Below, one piece after another: positions 46,901 through 59,368 of a DNA stretch of 64,000 bases. The position numbers and the translations under genes are program-made. The notes under the pieces were generated by a model, which worked only from the letters and a program-made list of their open reading frames with translations, was not told the DNA's origin and did no database searches. Every line of letters starts with the position of its first letter. The stretch's first letter is position 1. The stretch covers positions 434,001 to 498,000 of the forward strand of contig OZ020619.1 in assembly GCA_963971575.1 (NCBI GenBank), in the 5' to 3' direction. This DNA is from Liopterus haemorrhoidalis (Eukaryota; Arthropoda; Insecta; Coleoptera; Dytiscidae).

Positions 46901-49900
46901 ATAAATGTGAGTGAGGGGGGGGGTTACACACCGCAAAACATGTGGAGTCCTGGATTTGACAGAGGATGGAACGGGGATAAAAAACACGTTAAAAACCCCA
47001 AATTCTGAAGCCCTGAGGCGCTAGAGTCAAAAAACTAAAATGATTCCCTTAAGGGTAGGAAGTTATTAAGTGTTTTTTATATCTCACAACCCTTAAGAGT
47101 TAGGTGGTTGGTATTCAGTAGGTAGGCAGTTCATGACCTAGAGACCCTCTACCCTTCAAGGGTTCCCTACAACCCTTACGGTTTCTGAGATATTTAATTT
47201 TCAGTGACATCACATATTAGACCAAAATTTTAATTTTATTTTATTAATATCTCGACAACTAGAGGAGTTGTAGGGCTACCATTTGGGCTGTAGGGTCCTA
47301 AGGTTCTGTAGTATGTACGTACCAAAAATCAACCACCTAACTCTTAAGGGTTGTGAGATATAAAAAACACTTAATAACTTACTACCCTTAAGGGCTAGGG
47401 GGTTGCTTTTTGGCAGGTACCTATATCAAAGTATAAGGTACCTACTACAGCCATGGGTGCCCTGCAACCCTTATAGATTCCGAGATATTATAAAAAATTA
47501 AATTCACTATGTTTCAAAACACCCAGCATTTTACACCCTTTAACCGTCGAATAACAATTTTTTTTATCTTAAATTTTTTTAGGGGGTTGAAATTGAGGGG
47601 TGAAATTAAGGGATGAAATTAAGGATGTGCTCTATTGGCCCTATATGCCATTGCACTATCCCCATGTGTCAGGAGTAGCCTGGTTCGGCAAACGGCCCGA
47701 GCAGTTCCCATCAAAACGTTGTTTTTGCTGTAATTTTGAAAAAAATCTGGCTTGGTATTAGGAGACCAGCATTTTGAAGAGGTATTTAATGGTTTTTAGG
47801 GATTATCTCGCGAACTATAAGGGCTAGGGCTTCCAGATTTGGAGGGACCCTTCGCTAGGTTCCATTCTATAATCTATCAAAGTTTCAACCCTCTATCACG
47901 TAAGGGTGGAGAGATATTAGGTGTTTTTCATATCTTGCTACCCTTAAGAGTTAGAGGGTTGATTTTTGGCAGGTACCTATATCAAAGTATAAGGTACCTA
48001 CTACTGCCATGGGTGCCCTACAACCCTTATAGATTCCGAGATATTATAAAAAATAAAATTCACTATGTTTCAAAACACCCAGCATTTTACACCCTTAAAC
48101 CGTCGAATAACAATTTTTTTTTATCTTAAATTTTTTTTAGGGGGTTTAAATTGAGGGGTGAAATTAAGGGATGAAATTAAGGATGTGCTGTATTGGCCCT
48201 ATATGCCATTGCACTATCCCCATGTGTCAGGAGTAGCCTGGTTCGGCAAACGGCCCGAGCAGTTCCCATCAAAACGTTGTTTTTGCTGTAATTTTGAAAA
48301 AAATCTGGCTTGGTATTAGGCGACCAGCATTTTGAAGAGGTATTTAATGGTTTTTAGGGATTATCTCGCGAACTATAAGGGCTAGGGCTTCCAGATTTGG
48401 AGGGACCCTTCGCTAGGTTCTATTCTATAATCTATCAAAGTTTCAACCCTCTATCACGTAAGGGTGGAGAGATATTAGGTGTTTTTCATATCTCGCTACC
48501 CTTAAGAGTTAGAGGGTTGATTTTTGGCAGGTACCTATATCAAAGTATAAGGTACCTACTACTGCCATGGGTGCCCTACAACCCTTATAGATTCCGAGAT
48601 ATTATAAAAAATAAAATTCACTATGTCTCAAAACACCCTGAATTTTACGCCCTTAAACCGTCGATTAACAATTTTTATTTATCTTAAAAAAAATTCAGGG
48701 GGTTGAAATTAAGGGATGAAACTAAGGGATGGCATTGATGATGTGCTCTAGTGGCCCTATATGCCATTGCACTATCCCCATGTATCGGGGAACGTCTCAT
48801 ATCTAAAAACACGTTTTCACGTAAAACTAAGAAACACGGTTTCACGTAAAAACAAAACAAATCATAAATGTGAGTGGGGGGGGGGTTACACACCGCAAAA
48901 TATGCGGAGTCCTGGATTTGACAGAGGATGGAACGGGGATAAAAAACACGTTAAAAACCCCAAATTCTGAAGCCCTGAGGCGCTAGAGTCAAAAAACTAA
49001 AATGTTTCCCTTAAGGGTAGGAAGTTATTAAGTGTTTTTTATATCTCACAACCCTTAAGAGTTAGGTGGTTGGTATTCAGTAGGTAGGTAGTTCATGACC
49101 TAGAGACCCTCTACCCTTCAAGGGTTCCCTACAACCCTTACGGTTTCTGAGATATTTAATTTTCAGTGACATCACATATTAGACCAAAATTTTAATTTAA
49201 TTTTATTAATATCTCGACAACTAGAGGAGTTGTAGGGCTCCCATTTGGGCTGTAGGGTCTTAAGGTTCTGTAGTATGTACGTACCAAAAATCAACCACCT
49301 AACTCTTAAGGGTTGTGAGATATAAAAAACACTTAATAACTTACTACCCTTAAGGGCTAGGGGGTTGCTTTTTGGCAGGTACCTTTATCAAAGTATAAGG
49401 TACCTACTACTGCCATGGGTGCCCTACAACCCTTATAGATTCCGAGATATTATAAAAAATAAAATTCACTATGTTTCAAAACACCCAGCATTTTACACCC
49501 TTAAACCGTCGAATAACAATTTTTTTTTATCTTAAATTTTTTTTAGGGGGTTGAAATTGAGGGGTGAAATTAAGGGATGAAATTAAGGATGTGCTCTATT
49601 GGCCCTATATGCCATTGCACTATCCCCATGTGTCAGGAGTAGCCTGGTTCGGCAAACGGCCCGAGCAGTTCCCACCAAAACGTTGTTTTTGCTGTAATTT
49701 TGAAAAAAATCTGGCTTGGTATTAGGAGACCAGCATTTTGAAGAGGTATTTAATGGTTTTTAGGGATTATCTCGCGAACTATAAGGGCTAGGGCTTCCAG
49801 ATTTGGAGGGACCCTTCGCTAGGTTCTATTCTATAATCTATCAAAGTTTCAACCCTCTATCACGTAAGGGTGGAGAGATATTAGGTGTTTTTCATATCTC

Positions 49901-51070
49901 GCTACCCTTAAGAGTTAGAGGGTTGATTTTTGGCAGGTACTTATATCAAAGTATAAGGTACCTACTACTGCCATGGGTGCCCTACAACCCTTATAGATTA
50001 CGAGATATTATAAAAAATAAAATTCACTATGTCTCAAAACACCCAGCATTTTACACCCTTAAACCGTCGAATAACAATTTTATTTTATCTTAAAATTTTT
50101 GTAGGGGGTTGAAATTGAGAGATGAAATTAAGGGATGCAATTAAGGATGTGCTCTATTGGCCCTATATGCCATTATATTATCCCCATGTGTCAGGAGTAG
50201 CCTGGTTCGGCAAACGGCCCGAGCAGTTCCCATCAAAACGTTGTTTTTGCTGTAATTTTGAAAAAATCTGGCTTGGTATTAGGAGACCAGCATTTTGAAG
50301 AGGTATTTAATGGTTTTTAGGGATTATCTCGCGTACTATAAGGGCTAGGGCTTCCAGATTTGGAGGGACCCTTCGCTAGGTTCCATTCTATAATCTATCA
50401 AAGTTTCAACCCTCTATCACTTAAGGGTGGAGAGATATTAGGTGTTTTTCATATCTCGCTACCCTTAAGAGTTAGAGGGTTGATTTTTGGCAGGTACTTA
50501 TATCAAAGTATAAGGTACCTACTACTGCCATGGGTGCCCTACAACCCTTATAGATTCCGAGATATTAGCTCAGAATGGGCGATAGATGGCGCTAGTTGTC
50601 GCCAAATCGTATACAATGAATTCGAAGGGTGCCTACAGAGTTACCATATCAAGGGCTACTCCCTTTGCTTAACTAATTATAGACATTAATACTTACTCTC
50701 TTTACTTTCTCGTCATCTGAAAGATAAATAAACAACCCCAGAAAGGATTAATTAGGTGGGTAGTTATTGAAATAATAATGCGGTTTATTTTATATATATT
50801 TATTAAAAATAATCCAAATACATAGATTGTTAGCAAAGAAATAAGGGTTGTCTTTCATTTCAAGGCCATTCTCTCATCCACGCATTCCTATCCACATTCA
50901 TTCTCTCACGTAGTCTATATATATATAATATACATACTCACCACCTCAAGGGCTACTCCCTTTGCTCAACTAAATATATACATTAATACTTACTCTTTAC
51001 TTTCTCGTCATCTGAAAGATAAAAACCAACCCCAGAGAGGATTTATTAGGTGGGTATTTATCGAAATAAT
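43931..51070. repeat. Large repeat block with inverted borders and ~1.96 kb higher-order repeat
   Basis: A border sequence (ACCCTTATTTCTTTGTTAAC ... CTTTCAGATGACGAGAAAGT ... GGGAGTAGCCCTTGAGG) occurs at 43.94-44.18 and 45.16-45.39 kb, and inverted at 50.66-50.86 and 50.92-51.07 kb. Between them a period of ~1963 bp runs from 45701, 47666 and 49628. Each complete period holds two ~558 bp subunits and an ~847 bp spacer; the third is cut off at about 50567. The 847 bp spacer contains an inverted pair (47046-47215 with 47250-47395; again at 49012-49353). The 96-codon frames starting at TTG in each subunit are not supported as genes. Confidence 0.8.
45701..50567 (+). repeat. Higher-order tandem repeat (2.5 copies of ~1963 bp)
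   Basis: Landmark GTGTCAGGAGTAGCCTGG stands at about 45701, 46260, 47666, 48223, 49628 and 50186; landmark GTATCGGGGAACGTCTC occurs once per complete period (46819, 48782). Copies differ by few substitutions, so amplification or gene conversion is recent. Confidence 0.85.
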
Positions 51071-52313
51071 AAAAATTTCAAATATTTCCCTACTTTTTCA
51101 AATATTACCTTAGTAAGTGTTTCAAATATTTCCTTAATAAAAATTTCAAATATTTCCCTAGTATTTTAAATATTTCAAATATATCCTTAATAAAAATTTC
51201 AAATATTTCCTTAGTAAGTATTTCAAATATTTCCCTGGTATTTTAAATATTTCCTTAGTAAGTGTTTCAAATATTTCCTTAATAAAATTTTCAAATATTT
51301 CCCTAGTTTTTTAAATATTACCTTAGTAAGTGTTTCAAATATTTCCCTAGTATTTTAAATATTTCCTTAGTAAGTATTTCAAATATATCCTTAATAAAAA
51401 TTTCAAATATTTCCTTAGTAAGTATTTCAAATATTTCCCTGGTATTTTAAATATTTCCTTAGTAAGTGTTTCAAATATTTCCTTAATAAAATTTTCAAAT
51501 ATTTCCCTGGTATTTTAAATATTTCCTTAATCAGTGTTTCAAATATTTCCTTGATAAAAATTTCAAATATTTCCCTAGTATTTTAAATATTTCCTTAGTA
51601 AGTATTTCAAATATTTTCTAATTTTTTGAAATATTATCTTAGTAAGAATTTCAAATATTTCCTTAATAAAAATTTCAAATATTTCCCTAGTATTTTAAAT
51701 ATTTCCTTAGTATTTCAAATATATCCTTAATAAAAATTTCAAATATTTCCTTAGTAAGTATTTCAAATATTTCCCTGGTATTTTAAATATTTCCTTAGTC
51801 AGTGTTTCAAATATTTCCTTAATAAAAATTTCAAATATTTCCCTAGTATTTTAAATATTTCCTTAGTAAGTATTTCAAATATTTTCTAGTTTTTTAAATA
51901 TTACGTTAGTAAGTATTTCAAATATTTCCTTAATAAAAATTTCAAATATTTCCCTAGTATTTTAAATATTTCCTTAGTATTTCAAATATATCCTTAATAA
52001 AAATTTCAAATATTTTCTTAGTAAGTATTTCAAATATTTCCCTGGTATTTTAAATATTTCCTTAGTAAGTGTTTCAAATATTTCCCTAGTATTTTAAATA
52101 TTTCCTTAGTAAGTATTTCAAATATTTTCTAGTTTTTTAAATATTACCTTAGTAAGTATTTCAAATATATCCTTAATAAAAATTTCAAATATTTCCTTAG
52201 TAAGTATTTCAAATATTTCCCTGGTATTTTAAATATTTCCTTAGTAAGTGTTTCAAATATTTCCGTAATAAAAATTTCAAATATTTCCCTAGTATTTTAA
52301 ATATTTCCTTAGG
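51069..52313. repeat. TTTCAAATATTTCC satellite array 2
   Basis: Tandem units of TTTCAAATATTTCCYT separated by TAGTAAGTA, AATAAAAA or GGTATTTTAA linkers form a visible superperiod. It starts directly at the right border of the large repeat block. Confidence 0.9.
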
Positions 52314-52543
52314 GTTATTCGTAAGGTACTAATTTATAACAGATGTGAACGGTATATGGAACGTTAAAAAGAATTCATAGAAACATAACTTACAGCTAAC
52401 AAAGCACAGTCTACAACCTCTTAATTTAAAGAGCTCTGAATGCGGCTCAGTTTCTGAAAATTGTATATAAAAACTATTGATTTTTGAAATATGTTTTATC
52501 TGGAAATATTACTTAATAACAATAAATAAATAAATAAATACAA

Positions 52544-52948
52544 TTAGTTGTTATTCATGGTGGTTGTAATCCAATCGACGTAATCAGAAACCCTGGTGAA
52601 GACATCGGGTTTGCCGATGGCACAGGGCTGTCCCCAGGAGACGATACCGGCCACGGCGCCATTGTAGGCGAGCGGGCCGCCCGAGTCCCCGTGGCAGGCC
52701 CCCTGGCCGGCCCTGGTGAACGTGCAGATCTGGCTGTGGTCAATGCTGAGCCCGGTGTTGGCATTGGCGCTCTGGCACTCCGCGGTCGACACGCTCTTCA
52801 GCTGGATGAACTGCAGGTCGTTGGGGATGTTGCCTGGGAAGCTGGTGCGTCCCCAACCACTCAATGTCAAAGTCTGCCCGGCTCCGATGTCAACAGTGTT
52901 CAGTTTGATAGCCTGAACTTTGGGGCCGAATTTGATTGGTGTCGCAGT
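52544..52948 (-). CDS. Chymotrypsin-like protease exon 3 (Ser of the triad, stop)
   Basis: It covers [28 protein letters not shown] and the C-terminal helix ([14 protein letters not shown]). The acceptor is TGTTTTCAACAG. A TAA stop ends the frame. Confidence 0.95.
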   Translation of the reverse strand, partial: TATPIKFGPKVQAIKLNTVDIGAGQTLTLSGWGRTSFPGNIPNDLQFIQLKSVSTAECQSANANTGLSIDHSQICTFTRAGQGACHGDSGGPLAYNGAVAGIVSWGQPCAIGKPDVFTRVSDYVDWITTTMNNN

Positions 52949-55900
52949 CTGTTGAAAACATTCAAATCACACTATTAATAACTTTGCAAATAGAACAGAG
53001 CGGCTCTAGAGCCCCCGTATAACGGGTTCTGGAGCCGCCTCTGAGATTTAATAACTCTGCATATTATACAGGGTGGTTGAAGTTACATTACCCAATGTCA
53101 GATCTGACAATATAGACCGGGAGCTCATGACATTTTTGGTCTCCGATTTTATACAGCATGCCTTTTGGAGGAGAGAATATTTACCCTGTGACAACAAAAA
53201 AGGGATGGTACTAAACCCCTGCACGCTTTCCGGTCATAGGGAAAATTGCATTTCCACTTGCACAAAATTTTTGTGTTTTTCTCTGACTTAATATTGCTTG
53301 CCCTTTTGTCAAAAGAAAGTTATAACAAATTTAAAGTCTTTTAATTATAGGCATGCTGTATGAAAACGCGGAAAATCATATTTTTTCATTACAAGATCAC
53401 ATGACCGTTTGAGCCCTTTGGGACCCTCCGAATCGCATGCATATATTTAAAAGACTTTCAATTTGTTATAACTTTCTTTTGACAAAAGGGCAAGCAATAT
53501 TAAATCAGAGAAAAGCACAAAAATTTTGTGCAAGTGGAAATGCAATTTTCCCTATGACCGGAAAGCGGGCAGGGGTTTAGTACCATCCCTTTTTTGTTGT
53601 CACAGGGTAAATATTCTCTCCTCCAAAAGGCATGCTGTATGAAATCGGAGACCAAAAACTGTCATGATCTCCCGGTCTAATATTTCAAATAAACTATTTG
53701 AAAGAATATTTTGAAATATTGTTTTTCAAATACTTTAAAAAAATGCTCTTGGTATTTGGATTGACAAATACTTTTTCTGTGGTATTTGTATTTAATATTT
53801 GTCTGAAATTTTAAGTATTTGAAATACTTCAGATGAAGCATTTCAAATATTTCCTCAGTATTTCAAATATTTCCTCAGTATTTCAAATATTTTTCTATTA
53901 TTTTCCTAATATTTCAAATATTTTCCAATTATTTTAAATATTTCTTTAGTAAATATTTCTAATATTTCCCTAATTTTACAAATATTTTCCTAGTATTTAA
54001 AATATTTTCATAGTATTTTAAATATTTCGCTAATATTTAAAATATTTCCCTAACATGTCAAATATTTCCTTAGTAAATATTTCAAATATTTTCCTAGTAT
54101 TTAAAATATTTTCATAGTATTTTAAATATTTCCTTAGTAAATATTTTGCTTAGAAAATATTTCTAATATTTCGCTAATATTTAAAATATTTCCCTAACAT
54201 GTCAAATATTTCCTTAGTAAATATTTCAAATATTTTCCTAGTATTTTAAATATTTCCTTAGTAAATATTTTGCTTAGAAAATATTTCTAATATTTCGCTA
54301 ATATTTAAAATATTTCCCTAACATGTCAAATATTTCCTTAGTAAATATTTCAAATATTTTCCTAGTATTTTAAATATTTCCTTAGTAAATATTTCAAATA
54401 TTTTCCTTGTATTTTAACCCTTTACTGCATGAATTTTTATTTTTGTCTGAAATAATTCATGGGCATTAGGTATTAGTTCTTATTGATAGAAAAATTTATT
54501 TAAAAAAATATATTTAAACTATTAATTATTATTTTTATGAAAAAATAATAATTTAGGGTTTGTGCCATACATGGAACATTATGATTCTACATTATGTTAC
54601 AAAAGAAAATGATTCCGTATTATTTGCTCGTCAATTGCTAGGTGTTCTTCATTAGGGATTAAAAGCAGTCGCCCTCGAATTTTTGAAAGAAAAGGTCGTA
54701 TCTTCTAGTTATCCTTTCTCAGTAAATTCAGAGTTATCGTTGAAGTGCAAATTCCACTTGATATCCTCAAATCTATTGCAGCCCATTACTTGAGATACTG
54801 CAGGATCCATTGCTGAGTATGTGCCATATATGTACATTCACGAAGTAACGTTCTGATTCAGTTTTAAAAGTAAAATAAAAAATAAAAATCGGAATGTGCC
54901 ATATATGGCACACTATGCGGTAAAGGGTTAAACATTTCCTCAGTAAATAGTTCAATTATTGATCTAATTTTTAAAATATTTTCCTAATATTTCAAATATT
55001 TTCCTAGTATTTCAAATACTTCCCTATTGTTTCAGATATTTCCTTAGTAAATATTTCAAATATTTTGCAAATATTTCTAATATTTCCCTATTATTTCAAA
55101 TATTTCCCTAATATTTCAAATATTTCCCTATTTTCAACTATTTCTTTAGCAAATATTTCCCTATTATTTCAAATATTTCCTTAGTAAATATTTCAAATAT
55201 TTCGCTAATATTTCAGATATCTCCCTAATATTTCAAATACAGTCTGTTCCAAACGGTTAAGCGGAACTAGATTTTGCAATCTAGTTACTTTCATCGTTTA
55301 AATCGTGCCTTTCGGCCGTTTTGTTTAAGCTTTGTAAATCATACTTACAATAAACATTTTTTGGTTAAGGTTAATATCATTTTAAAATGTAATTTTCTTT
55401 ATATTTTGATTTTTTGTGTCATTTTTAATACAAATTTCCCATTTATTTATTTTTTTGTCATTAAAACATCTAAAAAAAATATTTAATTTTGACATATGTC
55501 ATTCGTTTCCATGGTTTCATTGTTGGAATTTTAAATTTTGACATCCCAACGTGAAAAATGAAATATCCCAAGCAAGGTCCCTTCTCGTGACAACCTAAAA
55601 GAACTAAATTCCCATTTAGTTCCGCTTAACCGTTTGGAACAGGCTGTATATTTTCTATAGTATTTTAAATATTTTCCTAATATTTCAAATATTTCCCTAC
55701 TGTTTCAAATATTTCCTCGGTATATATTTCAAATACTTTAAAAAAATGATATTTCAAATACGCAGCTTTTGCGTTACTTTATTGTATGTCATGATTTTAT
55801 ATATAAACTATTCTACACGTTTAAACAGATCTAATTGGAATTTTTATTTTCACAACTTGTCACAAACTCACTTTTAACGATTGAAGTAGGCTTTCGCTAA

Positions 55901-57540
55901 ACAAAATGATCAAAAGCCTCATTCAAACGTAAGTGTTTAGATTTCTAAATCTAGTTCCGCATGAACCAAATAAACAGACTATGCGTAGATGAATTGGTTA
56001 CCTTGACGAGAGCGACATCGTTGTGAAGTTGGTACGCGCTGAACTTGGAGTTATAGATGGCAGCAGTTGTCTTGTAGACATCACCGCCGGCGTTGAGTTT
56101 GTTGGTTCCGGTGACTACGGTGAGTGTGCCCGATACACCCTTGATGCAATGGGCGGCGGTCAGGATCCAGTTTTCGTTCAAGATGGAGCCACCGCAGGAG
56201 TGACTGCCACCACGGCGGAGAGACACCTGGTATGGGAACTGGCCATCGGTTGCTGTTTCACCACCTACGATACGCCAGTCATCGGCACGACCAGCGTCTA
56301 CAAAAAATATATTAAATTAACAAACATAACGTGTGGATTAAAAAAAAAATCGTCAGAGTGGGCCGAGGAAAAGAATTTAGTCTTGATCAAAATTGATATT
56401 TTATAGCACACTAAGAGGGAATTTTGTTTTCAATAGTTTGCACCTTTGAAGCTGTATGTCATGTTGGTATTAAAAAATGTCACTTTTTTAAAATGTCGAT
56501 CCATTTGACATATGTTATAATGAAAAATTATATCTTAATTATAATGATCATAACCTTATCAACCTAAAGTCGGTTTTACAGCGTAAGGAATATTTTTAAT
56601 TGACATTTAAAGTCAGTAACACACTATAAAAGTAACCAAAATAACCAGATTTAGTTTGTTCTTACAAAAGTGAACAACTTACAGTCTGTTCCAAACGGTT
56701 AAGCGGAACTAAATGGGATTTTAGTTCTTTTAGGTTGTCACGAGAAGGGACCTTGCTTGGGATATTTCATTTTTCACGTTGGGATGTCAAAATTTAAAAT
56801 TCCAACAATGAAACCATGGAAACGAATGACATATGTTAAAAATAAATATTTTTTTTAGATATTTTAATGACAAAAAAATAAGTAAATGGGAAATTTGTAT
56901 TAAGAATGACACAAAAAATCAAAATATAAAGAAAATGACATTTTAAAATGATATTAACCTTAACCAAAAAATGTTTATTGTAAGTATGATTTACAAAGCT
57001 TAAACAAAACGGCCGAAAGGCACGATTTAAACGATGAAAGTAACTAGATTGCAAAATCTAGTTCCGCTTAACCGTTTGGAACAGACTGTAGTTCATGTTA
57101 GATGAGAAAGACTTTATTAATCGATTTCGCTTAGCGAAAAATGCATTTAATGTCCTGCTCCACCAATTAAAAAATAAAAATAAATAAACGGTAGTATTTA
57201 ATTTTCAGTGTTTTATTATAGTCCTAGCGACTATCAAATGGATAATATTATCCCATTGATAGTTATTCTTATAGATAACAGTAAGGTGGAAATACCGGGC
57301 CTTAAACGAAACAAAAAATTTAATTCTAGTAATTTATAACGCTTGAATAAGAGTTTTGATTATTTTATATGACAAAAACCTCAAAAAGTTCGTGAACTTA
57401 AGAAAATAAAAATTGTTTATTTCAATTAAAACTTTTGGAATAGACTATACGTTATATTGTTTTAAAATATTTGTTATAGTAAATAAATACTTACAGGCTA
57501 CGGCTGCGAGAGCGACTAGGACGATCACAAGTTGATTCAT
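52544..57540 (-). CDS. Secreted chymotrypsin-like serine protease (S1 family), 3 exons
   Basis: Exons 57495-57540, 56002-56297 and 52544-52948 join to 248 residues. A hydrophobic signal peptide ([15 protein letters not shown]) is followed by a short propeptide ending DDWR and the mature start IVGGE at residue 25. The catalytic triad is intact: His65 in TAAHC, Asp109 in NDVALV, Ser203 in GDSGGP. Six cysteines could form the three disulfides usual in insect digestive proteases. The residue six before the catalytic serine (position 189 in chymotrypsin numbering) is Gly, with His next to the motif ([12 protein letters not shown]), so trypsin specificity is excluded; chymotrypsin-like cleavage after bulky residues is likely. 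Intron 2 is ~3 kb of repeats. A gut digestive role is inferred. Confidence 0.95.
53112..53680. mobile_element. Foldback element with ~245 bp arms in protease intron 2
   Basis: The left arm (from TAGACCGGGAG) and the right arm (ending CTCCCGGTCTA) are inverted copies with about a dozen differences and enclose roughly 80-100 bp. It directly abuts satellite array 3. A TATACAGGGTG motif, the inverse of the repeat I end, lies just before it at about 53067. Confidence 0.8.
54418..54927 (-). mobile_element. piggyBac-derived deletion element, copy 3
   Basis: It has perfect TTAA duplication (54414-54417 and 54928-54931) inside the satellite. The transposase fragment present in the other two copies is broken here by a Gln-to-stop change in the 'EKGQLE' region. 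Confidence 0.85.
55241..55646 (+). mobile_element. MITE family A inside satellite array 3
   Basis: 406 bp between TA dinucleotides. Confidence 0.85.
55806..55980. mobile_element. Diverged family A relative in protease intron 2
   Basis: A CTATTCTACACGTTTAAAC left part and 'AAATCTAGTTCCGCATGAACC' type right part remain; it resembles the short relative at 5.85-6.04 kb. Confidence 0.45.
56002..56297 (-). CDS. Chymotrypsin-like protease exon 2 (His and Asp of the triad)
   Basis: It covers the activation site, [17 protein letters not shown] and HNDVALVK. The acceptor is TTTTTTGTAG and the donor GTAACC. Confidence 0.95.
56406..56679 (+). mobile_element. MITE family B, left-truncated (protease intron 1)
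   Basis: The right end and interior are typical; the left TIR is missing. A family A element begins at the TA that ends it. Confidence 0.75.
56682..57088 (-). mobile_element. MITE family A (protease intron 1)
   Basis: 407 bp, TA on each side, minus orientation. Confidence 0.85.
57495..57540 (-). CDS. Chymotrypsin-like protease exon 1 (signal peptide)
   Basis: It encodes the first 15 residues and one base of codon 16; the donor is GTAAGT. ATG is the first after the TATA-predicted start. Confidence 0.93.
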
Positions 57541-57577
57541 GACTGCTTCTGCTTGTCCTCCTGTCTATTCCTGGTCC

Positions 57578-57632
57578 TTATATACCCTGCTGCTCGCCAA
57601 CAGACCTCTTCACACCGATCCGATAAGATAAG
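57578..57632 (-). promoter_or_regulatory. Protease promoter: TATA box and two GATA sites
   Basis: On the minus strand TATATAA (57578-57584) lies about 40 bp before the ATG. About 40 bp further upstream two overlapping GATAAG motifs (57622-57632, plus-strand reading) occur. GATA factors drive many insect midgut digestive genes, so gut expression is a reasonable inference. Confidence 0.6.
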
Positions 57633-57844
57633 TGATATTTTTGGATTTTCCACCAATTTAAGGATTTGCAAACTCTTCAGTACTTTAAGTATTTAGATAA
57701 TATTTTTAATTTTAGATGTAGAAAAGAATAAATTAGACATGTTTTGAAATATATGTTTTCTTTTGTCCATTTCACTTATCATATTTGGAAATTTATAATT
57801 TAATCACTAGTCGTTTTATATCCTGTTATTTGTTTATGTAACGC

Positions 57845-58480
57845 AGTGGTTCCCAACCTTTTTTACTTGCGGAGCCCTTTTTAGAATCAATTTCTATGAC
57901 GGAGCCCCTAGGTCTACCCTATGTCTTACAAATGGTGTTTAGAAGTAATGTTACGGGGGAAGGGTTAGAATTTTAAGTTAATATAAATTCACTTTTCTCT
58001 TTCACAGCTCACATATTGATAGAGATTTTTATAAAATGAAGCAAATAATCAAAATACACGCAGATTATTCAAACAAAAATGCATCTCGCCGATCACATTC
58101 CAGCTAGTCATAGAGTCATAAACCGGCTAGAACAGTGGCGAATTAAGTTGCTTGGGGGCCCTGGGTGGTAAAATTAAAATGGACCCTCTATTATTTTAAA
58201 TAGAATAAAAATATTTGCATATAGACTTCGGTAGGCTTCGTGAACCCCGGACGGCCGCCCAGTCCGCCCACTGCTTAATTCGCCTCTGGGCTAGACTCAG
58301 AAATCACTCGGACAAACGTACAATTTGACCAATATTCTTTCAGAATGTCATTTCCAGTTTTATTATTTTGTTTTGTTTTTTATTTCTAACTCTTTTGGTT
58401 TTATTCAATTATTATTTATTTTATTTCCTGGAACGGCTGCGGAGCCCCTGAGAAGTGCACACGGAGCACTTAGGGCTAAC
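57845..58480. mobile_element. hAT-like sequence (CAGTGGTTCCCAACC end)
   Basis: The left end CAGTGGTTCCCAACCTTTTT is followed by a GCGGAGCCC module that recurs near 58440. The right terminus is not clearly defined. Confidence 0.45.
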
Positions 58481-58649
58481 GTGAAAAAAAAAAAAAAAAT
58501 CTATACTAATATTATATAATAAGTGAAGGCGGTATGCTGAGTGTGTAGGACAAATTTTACTTTGTAGTAATCACGGCAAAATGAACGATATTTTTTAAAT
58601 AATTTATCGTCTGTTAATCATATAATAAGACTGGTTATTAAACTTACGC

Positions 58650-59368
58650 TCTTAAAAATTAAATGCAACATTTGTCAAAATATAACTAGCATTTTGACAA
58701 AATAATTTCAACATAATAAAAATGCAAAAAAAAACAGAAAAAATAAAATTCACTCCGTACTCGAAACCCTTCGTTTCCAGCGAATTTTAGCTTACGACAC
58801 CAGTGCTCTAACCACTACGCTATAGTACGCCTTGCATGTGGGTGTCTTACATTGGTATAACTTTTGTACTTTGTGAAACAAAACCCACAAAAAATGCGTT
58901 ATTTTTCGAAAACATAATCTGATCAAAAATTCCTGTTGTACTATTTCGGTTCACACCAATATACATTACTTAGATTTTTTTTAGATTTTTAGTTTAAACC
59001 ATCTGGGCTACAGGGTGTGGGACAAAAAAATTTTTGCACAATTTTGGCAAAAATCGCATCAAAATAATTTTGCAAAAATAAGAATTTGATCGTTAATCCA
59101 CGTACTAAGGGTTTCATTTGATACCCTACTCAGAATTTAAAAAAAAAAATTTGTTTTCGATGAGCACATTTTTGTTTATATTTTTAGGGGGATATGTTTT
59201 TTAGATGTTTTAGTGTTTTTCCTATGTGCGGGTCAAAGAGTTGTATAAGCATGCCAAATTTCAACTCTCTATGTTTAGCCGTTTGGCTACAATTTTTACC
59301 GAACAGACAGACAGACGACAAAATGACGGTATAAGGGTTTTTTGGTCATATCTACAAAACCCTAAAAA
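58650..59368 (-). mobile_element. TCTG-bearing repeat D, copy 2
   Basis: It is the inverted counterpart of 27.1-27.7 kb with the same landmarks (CCATCTGGGCTACAGGGTGT, TAGCCGTTTGGCTAC, TACAAAACCCTAAAAA). The tetranucleotide tract is reduced to a few units. Confidence 0.65.
58754..58828 (-). repeat. tRNA-like module at the end of repeat D copy 2
   Basis: On the minus strand an A-box-like TAGCGTAGTGGTTAGAGC and B-box-like GGTTTCGAGTAC are spaced as in a tRNA and followed by a T-rich tract. Confidence 0.45.

Larger units (their letters stand above)
53681..55763. repeat. TTTCAAATATTTCC satellite array 3, with two insertions
   Basis: A leader with AATGCTCTTGGTATTTGGAT and GTGGTATTTGTATTTAATA matches the one before array 1. 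The array is interrupted by a piggyBac-derived element and a family A MITE, so both arrived later. Confidence 0.85.

Noticed and set aside
45876..50689. Six 96- to 111-codon frames starting MEGPFARF in the large repeat block
   Set aside because: They follow the repeat period, begin at TTG rather than ATG, lack any motif and are conserved only as far as the surrounding non-coding repeat is.
56023..56406. 127-codon plus-strand frame
   Set aside because: Antisense shadow of protease exon 2.
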